64,000 nt of DNA from Lasioglossum baleicum. Its lineage: Eukaryota; Arthropoda; Insecta; Hymenoptera; Halictidae. Position 1 is the first letter of the stretch. Each line of letters begins with the position of its first letter. Position numbers and translations under genes: made by a program. The DNA is taken from contig NC_134948.1 in the NCBI RefSeq assembly GCF_051020765.1, positions 1,542,501 to 1,606,500 of the forward strand, in the 5' to 3' direction. The notes beneath the pieces are model-generated. The model had not been told where the DNA came from. It saw only the letters and a program-made list of their open reading frames with translations, and did no database searches. Below, one piece after another: positions 1 through 11,393 of this stretch.

Positions 1-1560
1 AAATTTGTACGTATCCTGAATTTTTCCCGCGATTTACAGGCTCACTTTTCTAATATAAAAGTTGCCGAATAAAAAGATTATTTAATAAATGGCTCTTTCG
101 GAGTGAACACGGAAATGTATAATGAAAGGCAGCTTAATTGAAATGCAGTTCGCGCAGTACTTAATTAAAAACGAGGGACTTGTTTTTACCAAGAAAAATG
201 TTACATTCGTTCGCGTGGTTGGTTCTGGAATTGAGCAAAACGAAAGAAAAAGTTGCGGATGGTTTTTCTTCGTATTCCTGCGGGTATCGATGTTCGTAGG
301 CAAAGCTAACGCGCAAAGAAACTTGCCGGCTCTAAAATTTTCTGCATCCCTTGAAATCGAGTTTTCCAGATTGCACCCCCACGACATATCGATTCCGAGA
401 CTGTGTGTCCCGGGAAACTTTCTTATGCGAGGATTTTTAAAATAGATTATGCATCCGGGTCCTCGGATGGTCTGCTAAAGTCACGGTTGATTCGTGGAAC
501 CTCGCGTTGACGTATGAGAGCGCACCGATGCTGAACAGTCCTTTTTTTTCCGAATGTAAACATTCACAGTAAAATTATAATATCGGATTCCGTTTCCCAG
601 AAATAGTTTCGAAATATTCGCACCGATCCTCCAGTCCGATCTACGGTCACTTCCGTGGAGTGAAAACAACCCTTAATTTATTTCGAATAATATTTATTTT
701 TAAGGAGGAGTTTCAATCCATAAGTTGTGTATTCTTCAACACAGACATTTTCTAACATTTCTTTTATAATAATTGTTATAGAAGTGCCAGAATTTTTATG
801 AAAGAGGGCTTTATCGAGGGAGAAAGGACGGAGTTTACATTCGTGAAAATATTCAATTAAGTTCTTGTAAATTTGGAGAATGGCTCATAGAGTAAAATTG
901 CAAAATTCTCTCTGGTATCAGCGGTGTCCGTTCCCACGACCCCAGGGTCCCGTTTGTTATTTCACTTTTGAAACTGGACCGCGAACATCTATGCAAATGC
1001 CGGCCATAACAGGTTAATCTAGAAAAGAATGGGAACTAACGGGTACGTGGGGTACATTCGTAAATATGAATTTATAGGTGGAAATCACATGAGAAATATT
1101 ATTTTCATTTTTAATGTTGATCTAAAATTCTGTTGGCATGTTTGTACATACACTGCGCTGAAATCTGAAACACCACGGTTCGTGTATGAGTATCGAGCGA
1201 TCGTAAAGTAAGTAGTCAACGAGAAATCGCGTGTCCGTTGATCATTCGTCGCGGGTATCGCGGTTCTGGATATGTGAGAACTCGAAAACGCGTGGAATTA
1301 CCCTGCGGTGGTATACGACCAAGGACGTTTCCGGTTTGCAAATGTCGATTTTATGCAACCCAGCTTGCCGAAGTGACGGGCTATCGGCAGCCGTGAGTCC
1401 GGGCGTTGTGGTCTCCGCAGAGAGAAATTAAAACAATTACTCCCGCGAACACTCCAAATTCATTTTCTCGAGAACTCCAACTCTTTCGTTAAATACCATA
1501 CAATTCTTATAACGTCCTCAAGTAACCCACCGCAATGCTTAAAAAAGAATTGCATTCAAA
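1..1560. other. No recognised feature
   Basis: This stretch has moderate GC with AT-rich patches. A 107-codon ATG-initiated frame (122-445, plus strand) and a 101-codon frame on the other strand overlap each other. Neither shows recognisable motifs, so both are treated as chance frames. Confidence 0.5.
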
Positions 1561-1574
1561 CAAATCTTTTGAAA

Positions 1575-2200
1575 AATAATATTGTCTGATCGTACACTGT
1601 CCACTTCTACTTTGTGTAATTTTATATTCATTTTAAATTTTGTATTTTTCTACAAAAAAACATCGCCATATGGTTTGCGTATCGAACGGCATTAATTCGA
1701 TTGGCTGCACGGCTGGTCTCGTACTGTATGTTTCTACTTTGTGTAATTTCATATTATTTACATTCTATATTAAAAAATGTACAAATATCGCGGCTGGATT
1801 GAACGGGAACAATGGAATCGACTGTATGTCCGACCACGTATTATTCTATTCCACTTCGTTCCTCCAAGGTTCACCTATTGATTAATTTAATACGTATAGA
1901 ATGTTCTATTCTTCTGTAAGAAATGTAGATATAAATTAATTAGCTCTACTCTGTGTATTTAATATTAACGATGCAATTCATTGGTGGTCACACACAGACC
2001 ACGTACAGTCTGTTCCTAGTTTGTCATACATCTGTGGTCCACTAATTTTGCATTCTTGCATTTTGCAGTTCACAAGAAAATTAGGGGAGCCACATAGTTC
2101 GAGAAACATATGGAAACAGTCAATTCTGTGTTTCTACTGTCTGACCATAACTGGTTATTTCTACTGTCCGCTCGCGCACCGTGTTTTTACACTGATTGTA
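1575..2200 (-). repeat. Decayed copies of the dispersed 29-32 bp repeat, reverse orientation
   Basis: Several blocks carry the reverse form of the dispersed repeat (TCTGACC or TCTGATC followed by TTCTACTT). They lie near 1585-1622, 1725-1745, 1828-1865, 1990-2045 and 2130-2175. Spacing is irregular and the copies are much more diverged than the array at 8.0-8.5 kb. The assignment rests on the shared core only. Confidence 0.5.
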
Positions 2201-2209
2201 ACCTTTTAA

Positions 2210-2708
2210 GGATGTTCTGGAGGTATATAAAAATGCAACAAAATTTTTGAAAATTTGACAAGATATAATTCTTACTAAATATTAATGCAATTACCAAAGT
2301 TTGGGTTCGATTCACTGCACCGTTTAAGAATTACAGCAACTTAAAGTTTGTACATTTTAACACGTCTTCTTATGGAGAATTCATAAAATTCCACTTCAAA
2401 CCCTATTAAAACCTTGAAAAAACGCAACTAGAAACTCCAGTTTCTTTTTATAGGTGGTAAAAATTATGTAATTAATTATATTCAAAATTTATTAGGATTC
2501 ACTAAACAGTTGCAGAGCAAAAAAATTATAAACTGTTACAAAACGTCAAGTTTATCGTGTTGTCTCTCACTAGCATGGAAACGCGACAAGCGTAGACTAT
2601 TCGCAAAAGTTTAATGCAAAATATACACATGAATGGCTTTCAATCCCATGTATTGATGGATTTCGAATTTCTTGTACGTTTGTCATCCATTGTACCTCCA
2701 GAACATCC
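2210..2708. mobile_element. Candidate non-autonomous DNA transposon, TTAA-flanked
   Basis: The element is 499 bp. Its ends are 16-bp perfect terminal inverted repeats (GGATGTTCTGGAGGTA at the left, its reverse complement at the right). Each end is flanked by TTAA (2206-2209 and 2709-2712), which fits a piggyBac-type target duplication. Known piggyBac ends usually start CCC or CCY, so these ends are atypical. The interior is AT-rich and has no transposase-like frame. A different superfamily, with TTAA forming part of the inverted repeat, is also possible. Confidence 0.5.
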
Positions 2709-2719
2709 TTAAAAATTTG

Positions 2720-3335
2720 TTTTCTTTTTTGTATTAGAATTAACGGTACACTAATTTTAATCTCCGTGCGTCTAAACTGTGTTCTCGCAAACGACACGCA
2801 GAACGTCCCAGTGAAACAATAGTCGATAACGGGACTCGCGACTGGCCGAGTCATTAACGAGTTCAATGGAAATCTAACAGTACGGTTGGCACGGGATTAT
2901 CGGCTACGGGGAAATAAAAGATCATTCCACCGTGTCCTTGCGAACACCGTAACCCGACCGGCAGAACGGTCATCCCAATTATCGATTTTCACCGCCGTAA
3001 AAGTGATTCGGTCCCCGATTTTATTGCGCCCGGTTTTACTGACCTGCATTTAATCGGGAATGAGCCCCGACGGTGATACGGCCGGATTAAGACATTGCTC
3101 GAGGATCTGTTACACACGAATGAGATTAGGTTTGCCCTCAATATCGAGACCCTGCCATTTCCAGCCGGAGAATTTCGCTCGGAGAACACTTTCGGCGAAG
3201 CCAGGAATTCCACCGCCGCTTCTCCGATTTCACTTGCTATTGATATCACAATTTTTCTTCCATTCACTCGTGACACGAATCTATAGAATTATTTTAAAAA
3301 AATCAAAAACAGATCTTTTTCGTTGTAGATGCAGG
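2720..3335. other. No recognised feature
   Basis: Mixed-composition sequence with short overlapping frames on both strands (95 codons minus, 63 and 135 codons plus). None has a convincing start context or motif. Confidence 0.45.
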
Positions 3336-3339
3336 AACG

Positions 3340-3665
3340 TGTTTGATCAAATACAGACTGATTCCACTCGCTGTACACACGATATTCCAATTTATAGCGA
3401 AAGCATGTTGCACGCGAAATCGAAAGAAATCGCACGGTTGTTTCCTCTGTGCACGGAACGGGGATAGAATTCTGTCTGATTGAACACTGTCCATGTCCAC
3501 TTCCTTTCATTTGTTCCCCTTCGCTCCTGGCATTTCTCTTATTAGGATCTAATCAGAAGTGCAGAAATAGGAACACCATCTTTAAAGTTCTCCGGTATTT
3601 CCCTCTAATAAACTGTGCGCAGCGTGTCCGACTGCACGCTGTCTGCTATCACTTCTATCTGCCGT
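3340..3665 (-). repeat. Decayed copies of the dispersed 29-32 bp repeat
   Basis: Reverse-orientation units are visible as CAGACTGATTCCACTCG near 3352, TCTGTCTGATTGAACACTGTCC near 3470 and TGTCCGACTGCACGCTGTCTG near 3625, separated by unrelated or heavily diverged sequence. Confidence 0.4.
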
Positions 3666-3720
3666 TCCCTCTTGAATATTAAATTGAATATTCAATTTGC
3701 TTGAAAAGAGTACTTATCAG

Positions 3721-3887
3721 TAGACAGCGGATTTTATGCATTTATGACAGAAATGAGCAGGTGTAATTGGAAACGGTAAAAACGTTAGATGGATTTAAAA
3801 ATACCGTTACATTATTTTTAACCTGTTAAACATATTAATACAGAAAAATTCCGGTAGAAAATTTTTCTTTTGCATAAAGATCCTCTA
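3721..3887. mobile_element. hAT-like MITE, copy 1
   Basis: A 167-bp element whose ends are TAGACAGCGGATTTTATGCA and the complement of TAGAGGATCTTTATGCA. The duplicated target CTTATCAG flanks it exactly (3713-3720 and 3888-3895, 8 of 8 bases). The 8-bp duplication and TAGAC-type ends fit the hAT superfamily. The same ends recur at 16401, 27441 and 40533. The interior is too short to encode anything. Confidence 0.8.
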
Positions 3888-3899
3888 CTTATCAGAGTA

Positions 3900-4795
3900 A
3901 CTCGTTTCTCATTTTATATGTATCAACGAGCGCGGTGCATTACCATTAAAATGTTCGGATATCTACTTCTCATCCTGAAAAGCGACACGAACCGTTTCGA
4001 TAAGATCGAAATGATATTTTATTTGAATAATTTCAAATAAATTACGGCGCTTTCAAGCTTTTAATGAGTTTAATGGGCTAATGGGAGAGCTCGTTTGTCA
4101 CGCCGAGACTATCCGAGGTCGGCTGATTCGAATTCCACGGATTTCTATTTTCGAAAATCTCGATGTCCTCATCGTTCATGCTGGAGGGTCAGCAAACGGC
4201 GAGAGACAGAGAGGGAGGGAGAAGCCAAGGCATCCGTGCGATGATATCGACATCGCGAGCTGGAATAATTTCCAGAGGACTATTTCGAGCAATCAAGGGA
4301 TTCCGATCGATCGCATTAATTGGTTTCACCATCGCGTGACCCGGACAACCTACTTTCTTTTCCCACGTTTTAATCTTTTGTACCGTCGTGACCGGAAATG
4401 AGATTGCGATCGAGTCCAACACCGCGACAAGGCGATGTGTTTGCGACGGGAACCGGTGCCGGACGCTCCACTGTTTGATCCGCGATTGTGCGTTCCATAG
4501 TCGATGACGTTTGCAGCCCTCGCGATGCCACTCCGGGGAAAGTCACGTGGCTTACTCTTTGCCGAGCGATACATCATTCTCGAAGGACAGCCTGCGATTG
4601 CTATTTTCCCTGAATGGGGACGAGGGATAGGTCATTAACGACATCTTGTTAGGAAGTTTCTCGGGATACTACATACTCTTTGGAATTCATTCTCAAATGG
4701 GGCTCTTGTTAGAGAACAAGCAAGCACTTTTCTGAGGTCATTCGGGCATTCGGGCATTCGTCAGGAGATTCTTTATGGAAAATAAAAATTTTCTA
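3900..4795. other. No recognised feature
   Basis: AT-rich to 4080, then more GC-rich. It contains a 106-codon plus frame (4081-4401) and opposing minus frames of similar length with no motif. TCGGGCATTCGGGCATTCG near 4740 is a short local duplication. Confidence 0.45.
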
Positions 4796-4799
4796 CCTG

Positions 4800-4974
4800 A
4801 ATTGCAGCAAACTGGAGTGAAGTTGAAATTTATCTTCTTTCGTAATATGATTAAATAGGTTGGAAATGATACGCAGCAAAACCTGTAGCAGTATTTTTAA
4901 ATTCTTCTAATGTTTCCACTGTTTTAAACGACACCTGCTCATTTTTGTTACAAACGCAAGAAATCCGCTGTCTA
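4800..4974. mobile_element. Decayed relative of the hAT-like MITE
   Basis: The right end (AAATCCGCTGTCTA, ending at 4974) and the subterminal CTGTTTTAAACGACACCTGCTC match copy 1 in reverse orientation. The left end is not recognisable. The internal phrase CAAACTGGAGTGAAGTTGAAA is shared with the relatives at 9.2 and 14.6 kb, so these three form a subfamily. Confidence 0.6.
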
Positions 4975-5258
4975 CTTATCGGTAACACAATTGTAACCAG
5001 ACCTAACCCAATAACACCTAACAAAAAAGAAAATGTCTGCCTTCAACCCAGTCGTGTAGCCTCGTCTTCCACTAATTTACCCTTAGGAAAGATCAACGTG
5101 CGTCAGATCTTCAAACTGGACCCCTTGTTTACCGTCCATCCCCTAATTCACGTCCACGCTAATTCCCTTCGCCGCCAACTGGTCGGTTACGTCATCGCTG
5201 AGCAGACTCTCCGATCTACCACGATCTTCCACCTAACAAGGTGACTCTGTAGAAGAAA

Positions 5259-5531
5259 ATGTATTACGCGCGCACGGTTAACCGCGCTTCTGGTAAAGTA
5301 CGTGCTCGACGCGGCGGAAAAGTCGTCGCGACGCTGTCGAGTAAAAAAGAACGAAGAAAAAAAATTGACACGGCCTCCATGAAAAAGCCTCGAGTGATCC
5401 TGAACGTGCGTGTGTGTCCCCTGTGCGTGTTCATTGTGCTGTCTTCACGTAGGAGGGACGTTAAGGGGGTGCGGGGAGATTCTACCAAAGGGGAGGTCTC
5501 TTATATACGTTCGCTCGGGGGAAGCTTTTAA
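5259..5531 (+). CDS. Unassigned 90-codon basic open reading frame
   Basis: The frame starts at an ATG with A at -3 (GAAAATGT). The predicted protein is strongly basic: residues 10-45 hold many Lys and Arg, including a KKERRKK run. No family is recognised. It lies in a GC-rich, CpG-rich block (about 5.26-5.83 kb) in which frames on both strands stay open for 74-124 codons, and that alone could explain it. No clear splice sites bound it. A chance frame is the more likely reading. Confidence 0.15.
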   Translation: MYYARTVNRASGKVRARRGGKVVATLSSKKERRKKIDTASMKKPRVILNVRVCPLCVFIVLSSRRRDVKGVRGDSTKGEVSYIRSLGGSF

Positions 5532-5592
5532 GCTTCGTACACACGTGCTGTTTGCCCGAGAGATGAGGGGACGATGTACGGGAGAGAAACGA

Positions 5593-5609
5593 GGGGGGGG
5601 GGGGGGGGG
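5593..5609 (+). repeat. Poly-G run of 17
   Basis: Seventeen consecutive G bases inside the GC-rich block. Such runs are unstable and error-prone in sequencing, so the exact length is uncertain. Confidence 0.9.
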
Positions 5610-5829
5610 TGACAAAACCCTGAAGAACGATTGATGATGGCCGACGGGGAAGATGGCGCGAGCCCCGCGGTAACGGACGCCAGATATTTGCGCTCCCCGT
5701 GTAGTTTCCGGCCGGTTTAACGACTTTCGCCCAGTTTCCTTCCCGATACCTGGCCAACGCCTATCGTTCCGCTTCATCTCTCGCAAGATGTCCTCTCTGA
5801 CACTACCACCCCTCACCAACGTGCTCGGC

Positions 5830-7685
5830 AGAATTAAGTGGAACCAGTCGAACGTTTTATAACCTCGTTCGTTCCACGAAAAGTCCGTCAGTTATTTCCC
5901 GGACTGTCTAATTTGTCCCTGAAACAAACTCTGCTGTGGCGAGAGCAGTCACGAAGGTGTGAGGCAGTGGATTAGACCTGTATGTAGTCAGACATGTCAC
6001 GTTTCGCCTGTGCGAGGTCAAATTGGTCGAAGAATTTAAGTAGTGTGAGTATTTTACGAGCAGATCGAGTACATAGGGTGTCCCAAAACTGTCGTACCTC
6101 CTTCATGGATTCTTTCAGCGGCCCATGAATATGGAACGGTGTCTCAACACCGGCCACTAATCTCGACGCTTTGATAATTAAGCGGCGGTGATTGATATTA
6201 ATGGTTGCTCACCCTAAATAACTCGTACGGTGCGTGACGGCGCAAATCGATGAAGGGTAGCTGATGTAAGATTCATTCGAGGATTCATTATGAACGGTAA
6301 GAGCGATTTGCGATTTTCGCGAGGCTTGTTATTATTTATTTCGTATTAACTGTTGCAAATTCACCGAAAGAACCCGCGGTTCTCCGTATAATTAGTGGAG
6401 TATAATCAAGCCGCGAGGTAATCGGGGAATAACGTGAAATTTCCCGAGAACAATAACTACGCAGCGGCCGCGTCGAGAAATTGTGTAATATCGAATCGCC
6501 GCTAATTAAAGAACGCAACGCGGAGCAAGCGAAAGAGAGAAGCGGTAATAATCGGATCACTGACCAAGAATAATTCGTCGACGTAATTCGTTTACACCAA
6601 CCTTTCTATTTCACTCTGTAGCGGCGCGGTGCTCTAGCGGATATCTTTAATTAACATCAGCCTGCAGTATCGCTAATTGCGTCGGGTCACGTTGTCATTT
6701 TTACGGCGCTCTACGGGATGCTGAATTCTAATATTTAATTTTCCCGCCCGGAACAAGCGAGTTCAAGTTCTCACAAAATTTTAGGAGATGAAAATTAATT
6801 TTTCCGTTCACCACGCCGAGTATCATTTCATTTTAAAAATTTGCTTCCATTGTTGTTTTCGGCTAGGAGTAATTATGATCGAGTAATCCACGTGCGCGAT
6901 GACTTCCCTATCTGGCAACGCAACGAGCCCCTCGCCGTTAGACCCTGTTATATTTGACATTTTCACCACTATCGCTTGATGACAATCTATTGGAAGGAAA
7001 TGGCCTGCTAGGGAGGCTATTTCGCTAACTACGCCAGATAATATTATCAGCCAACCATCTGAGACGTCCCCGGTTGTCGTCCCAGTTTGCCGTCAGAGTG
7101 TTACGAAATTAATGAATTTCGATTATCGTTGATAGCGTTAACATCGACGATTTCTTTCCCCAATAAAATAATTTATCCGAAATGCATTAGGTCTAGTACA
7201 TTGTCACGTAGAGCCAAGCAACTTTTTGTAAGCTGTATCGTCGAAGTTATAAACGAATGAATACGAATATTCCAGGCGAGAAGATTGGCGTGTTTCTAAA
7301 ATTCCGAGGGTTAGGCTCGTTTTAGTCGGCGTGAACTTTCGAACATTGAGGGGCAGCTTGAAAACATCGAATCGGCAACAGCTTATGAGAAACGAGACCG
7401 GGATCTGGCTTTGACGTGGCAAAAAAAGAAGAAGAAAAATAAAAGGAAAAGTAAAATCAACGTATTCTGCGACCCACTTTGTGATCATAGTCGCCGTCGT
7501 CGCCTGAACCTTCAATCTCGATCACCATTGAAAAGTTCCCAGGCCACGGTTTAAACTTTCCGGGTTATTTCAATGTCGAGCGCACTCGGCTGCGTCGGCC
7601 CCCCGCTTATACTTGCTCACGATACTGTCAATCAGTGCTCCTAACCTTTCCGTGAGAAACGAAAATTCGTGTGGCCGATACAACA
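5830..7685. other. No recognised gene; one small inverted-end sequence
   Basis: Mostly unstructured sequence. At about 6075-6216 a 140-bp segment begins TAGGGTGTCCCAAAA and ends in the complement of TAGGGTGAGC. This could be a tiny MITE, but only 7 bases of the ends match. No frame over 103 codons. Confidence 0.4.
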
Positions 7686-7688
7686 GCC

Positions 7689-7689
<1 letters not shown>

Positions 7690-7721
<32 letters not shown>
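7690..7721 (+). repeat. (AC)16 microsatellite
   Basis: Uninterrupted AC dinucleotides. The opposing frame reads as a run of Val-Cys and is an artefact. Confidence 0.97.
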
Positions 7722-7723
<2 letters not shown>

Positions 7724-7984
7724 TGCGGATTTCCAGTTGAATGATTAAATAACGACCGTTCCGTTTTCGACGAGCTTCCGTAAAAGCCACCCAAAATTGC
7801 CGGCACGCTTCTCGTTTAAATATTCATTCTGTAAAAACGGATTCGAAGCATTTCGCTCTTTGTATGTTTTATTCAATTTTATTCGTATAAAATTTCCCTT
7901 CTCACTCGGTCCGTATTTTCCATGCGACATTATTAAAACGGTCCAAAAACGACCGCGAAACGATTTTTTCAATCGTTTCATTAA

Positions 7985-8505
7985 AACTCGCGCCAGACAA
8001 GTAGAATAGGTCCAGATTGGTCAGACAAGTAGAACAAATCTTGCTGTGGTCAGACAAGTAGGACGAATCTGGTTCTGATCAGACACGCAGAGCGAATCTT
8101 GCTGTGATCAGGCAAGTAGAACGAATCTTGCTGTGATCAGACAAGTAGAGCGAATCTTGCTGTGGTCAGACAAGTAGAACGAATCTTGCTGTGGTCACAC
8201 AAGTAGAACGAATCTTGCTGTAATCAGGCAAGTAGAACGAATCTTGCTGTAATCAGGCAAGTAGAACGAATCTTGCTGTAATCAGGCAAGTAGAACGAAT
8301 CTTGCTGTAATCAGGCAAGTAGAACGAATCTTGCTGTAATCAGGCAAGTAGAACGAATCTTGCTGTGGTCAGACAAGCAGAGCGAATCTTGCTGTGGTCA
8401 GACAAGTAAAACGAATCTTGTTCTGATCAGACAAGCAGAGCGAATCTTGTTTTGATCAGACAAGTAGAGCGAATCTTGCTGTGGTCAGACAAGTGGAGTA
8501 AATTT
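7985..8505 (+). repeat. 29-bp minisatellite array, type array of the dispersed family
   Basis: About 17 head-to-tail units with a 29-bp period, for example from 8221 to 8250 and onward. The consensus core is CAGACAAGTAGAACGAATC followed by TTGCTGT and a variable GGTCA or ATCAG. Five central units (about 8215-8360) carry the variant AATCAGGCAAG and are nearly identical, which suggests recent local expansion. The outer units are more diverged. This is the cleanest and longest array of a motif scattered through the window. Confidence 0.95.
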
Positions 8506-8730
8506 CGCGAAGAAGAAACTATGTGAAACTGTAACCGGATAATTTACTACTAATTTATTCTCTGTGAAAGGACAACTTGAAAGAGATTTACGTAACGTGT
8601 CTCCGACGCGGCCGTCGGGCTTGATTCGTGGCGCATTAATACCCCCACGATCGCAGTAATGATCCTAGGGATAGCACGTAATCATTCACAGTGCGTACGC
8701 GTTGGGTAACAGCGTGTCACGGCGAACGTT

Positions 8731-8766
8731 TATAAATACAACAGTCGTGGCGTGTTCCAGTCATTC
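8731..8766 (+). promoter_or_regulatory. Candidate TATA plus initiator core promoter
   Basis: TATAAATA (8731-8738) is followed by TCATTC (8761-8766), which matches the arthropod initiator TCA(G/T)TY. The initiator A at 8763 puts the TATA box at about -32, the usual spacing. No good DPE is visible. The first downstream ATG (8798) opens only 18 codons. CAGAC|GTAAGT near 9116 could be a donor ending a first exon. There is no proof of transcription. Confidence 0.3.
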
Positions 8767-9065
8767 AGGAATCATTCTTGCAATCAGCAGTGCGGTGATG
8801 AAATACATTCCGAGCATTAATAGAGTACAAATTGCTCAATTTGGCAGGGCGTAGTGCCGCCGGGGAATTGATGATAGAGTAAACAAATGGGCCTGATTGA
8901 TTCCCGGAATTGATCGGTCTGCCCATTAACCAATGCACAATGACGCGAATCAATAACAAACGATCGCGATAGTGTTTCCGGAAACGTTTCCGCTCGGACG
9001 AAGACAGTAGTACGAACCGGTGCGCGATCGGACGCGAATAACATATTAGTGTCTCTCATTGACCA
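8767..9065. other. No coding frame; possible 5' transcript region
   Basis: Lies directly downstream of the candidate core promoter. It has only short frames and would be an untranslated leader if the promoter is real. Confidence 0.25.
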
Positions 9066-9067
9066 GA

Positions 9068-9235
9068 GACGAAAGAAAATTCATTTTCAGTGGTATTAAC
9101 TTGTACATGGCCAGACGTAAGTGAATTACAATTATCCGACGTTGAACAAAGGCGAAAGCGAATTAATTTCAGTGGAATTAACTTGTACGTAGTCGGACCT
9201 CGGTGAAACGTAATTAGCTCACGTAAAGTTATTAT
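9068..9235 (+). repeat. Tandem duplication of about 83 bp
   Basis: Two diverged copies share the block CGAAAG..AATT..TTTCAGTGG(T/A)ATTAACTTGTAC, first near 9070 and again near 9152. Each is followed by a GGCCAGAC- or GTCGGAC-type tail reminiscent of the dispersed repeat. Confidence 0.65.
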
Positions 9236-9240
9236 TACAC

Positions 9241-9410
9241 GGAGGACTTCATGCGTTTATAACAAAAATGAGTAGGTTTGATTCGACACAGTGAAAACAT
9301 TAGAATTTAAAACCATTGTTATATTATTTTCGAACTATTGCACATATTAAGAAGGAAAATCAATTTCTATTTCACCCCAGTTGTTTGCGAAACGCTGTAT
9401 AGTTATTATA
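9241..9410. mobile_element. Decayed relative of the hAT-like MITE
   Basis: The left part (GACTTCATGCGTTTATAACA, AAAATGAGTAGG) matches the start of the intact copies. The right part contains the complement of CAACTGGGGTGAAATAGAAATT, shared with the relatives at 4.8 and 14.6 kb. The termini are diverged and no target duplication is visible. Confidence 0.55.
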
Positions 9411-10080
9411 CTATAACGAGAAGGTTCTTTAATCTCAATACTGTTCACGTACGATAAAAATAATTTATTTGCTATAGAACGGTGTATAAATTTCAAATCT
9501 GTTTGGACACCAGCATTTTTTTATGGCATTATAGGGGAAGTCTGCAGGAGCAGAACACAATGAATCTTTGACAAAGGGTGTGCGTCCCATCCGAGAGCAT
9601 CTCTGAGCGATCACTCGACAAGGACAAGACAGTGCGATCTTCATTTTTTTCCATGAAATTGAAAAACACGTTTACGGCTGCGCATTTGATTTCCCGAGGG
9701 TTCGTCGCTTGGGAGACCGCGTGTTTTACCAGGGGGAATGTCGTTCCCATCGCGTTCTCCCGAGGCAAATGTCCTGTGAAAGCACCGGAAGTTGGATGGG
9801 GGATCACGTCGCGTCACGATATTCCTACACAGGCATGAATAAGTGGCCCCTGGTGGCAATAATACCCTCGGGGGTAGTTCAACCTCCGGAAAATTTTAAT
9901 CCGAACGCGTTTGTCATATTTTTAAGTAACACTGAATATTACACTGCATCACGCAGAATTTGGTAAAGAAATTTTAACAGAATTTCAGCACCTATTTTAT
10001 AATTTTTCCAGTCTCCTCTTCATCATGTTCCTCGTGAGAAAACGATACCTTTCAATCTCATCCAACTGCGTACTTAACTG
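9411..10080. other. No recognised feature
   Basis: Several overlapping frames of 72-92 codons occur on both strands around 9530-9970. None has a recognisable motif. Confidence 0.4.
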
Positions 10081-10084
10081 TCTT

Positions 10085-10500
10085 CATATACTCCCACGCA
10101 GTGACATTTTCTCAAGGATCTTTCGAAGGAACGATAGTAGATCATAAAGGAAATCGTATATCCAGCAAGTGCAATTTGTACGAGCTACAATCTGATCTTT
10201 TCGAACCGAGAAGCTTGTCTTACTACACGCAGGAGAAATCTACTTACAGGAAAAGTCTTCGTCAATCATTTGCTCAATAATTCATATGAATTCTTGCCCT
10301 TTGACTTCTCGTACCGTTTTCATAAATCGTCTGATCACGTACAAGGCGTATCTACTTATACGCAGAGATGTATAATCTCCTTATAAATAATTTTAACGAG
10401 ACAGGCTCGAAGAAAGAGAGAGAGAGAGGAGGCGAGTTAGAAATACTAATCAATTATGCCCGACTATGCGTAGAGTAATTCTACTTACACTAAAGTGTAC
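10085..10500. repeat. Strongly decayed dispersed repeat and a short (GA) run
   Basis: TCTTACTACACGCAGGAG near 10218, TCTACTTACAGG near 10240, TATCTACTTATACGCAGAG near 10350 and ATTCTACTTACACT near 10480 resemble weak units of the 29-32 bp family. A short GA run lies at about 10413-10428. Confidence 0.3.
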
Positions 10501-10504
10501 GTGA

Positions 10505-11390
10505 CTTATGAATAAATTCTCGAACATGGTTCCAAGATATTTCGCAGATGAAAACGGAAGTTCGTTTGATGATGTGGCACAAGGTTCAACTATCTTCGGC
10601 TGTGTTACGTTGCTGAATCATCCTCCAGCAATCTCGCTCCACGAGTTGCGCCAGGATTCAGTTCCACGACGCAGATCAGTGCTTTGACTTATTACGGTAT
10701 CAGGTCTACACTGATGTCGACGTGATTTGCTGGCTCGCTGTTCGAGTGGGTTCCAAACTCGATTTCTCCCCGAGGTTTCGTTAGCCCTCGGTTGTCAATC
10801 CCGAAGTTACGAGCGAAAAACAGCAGCTTTGTATTCCACGAACCTCCAAATACTTGAAAAACGATTTATCAATCTTTCTGGGAATCCCGAAAAACTAGCG
10901 CGCGTACCAGTCCCGTTGGCATAATTAATTAATCTTCACGTCGGCGCTTTTTATATCGCGTCCATTTAATTAACACCGGTCGAGCCGAATAACCCGTTCC
11001 GGAGAAAATCGCGTCTCCCCGTTTTTCATTCCGCACAGTTTGAAAAATAATGCTCGGGCCGTGATAGAGTACGCGTGGAGCAATTAATTTTTTTCCCCCG
11101 TTACCCCCCCACCCCACCCCCATTTGAAATACTTTCCACCGACGCGTCCGACTTAAATTCCATCGCGTTGGATTTTAAGCGAATACTTGGAACGCGGCCC
11201 CCTCGGCGTCCGTGACTGAATTTTCCGATTCGTACTTGCTCGGCGATTTTTAATGCGCTGCGGGTTCGTCGATATCGGACAAACAATTCCGCGCAACGAA
11301 ATTTTTCCCCCAAAATATTGAAACACGGCAAAACAGACATCGAGCTTGGAATATGGTTGGTCCACCATTATGACACCAGTCATAATTCTG
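10505..11390. other. No recognised feature
   Basis: Mixed-composition sequence with overlapping short frames of 64-79 codons and no motif. Confidence 0.4.
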
Positions 11391-11393
11391 ATT

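Noticed and set aside
5500..5535. TATA-like TTATATACG in the GC-rich block
   Set aside because: No initiator or good downstream element at proper distance; the match is short.
6075..6216. Small MITE with TAGGGTG ends
   Set aside because: Only 7 bases of inverted match and no target duplication, so not listed as a separate element.
7985..8505. CRISPR array
   Set aside because: The units abut with no unique spacers and diverge along the whole unit, so this is a minisatellite in a eukaryotic context.
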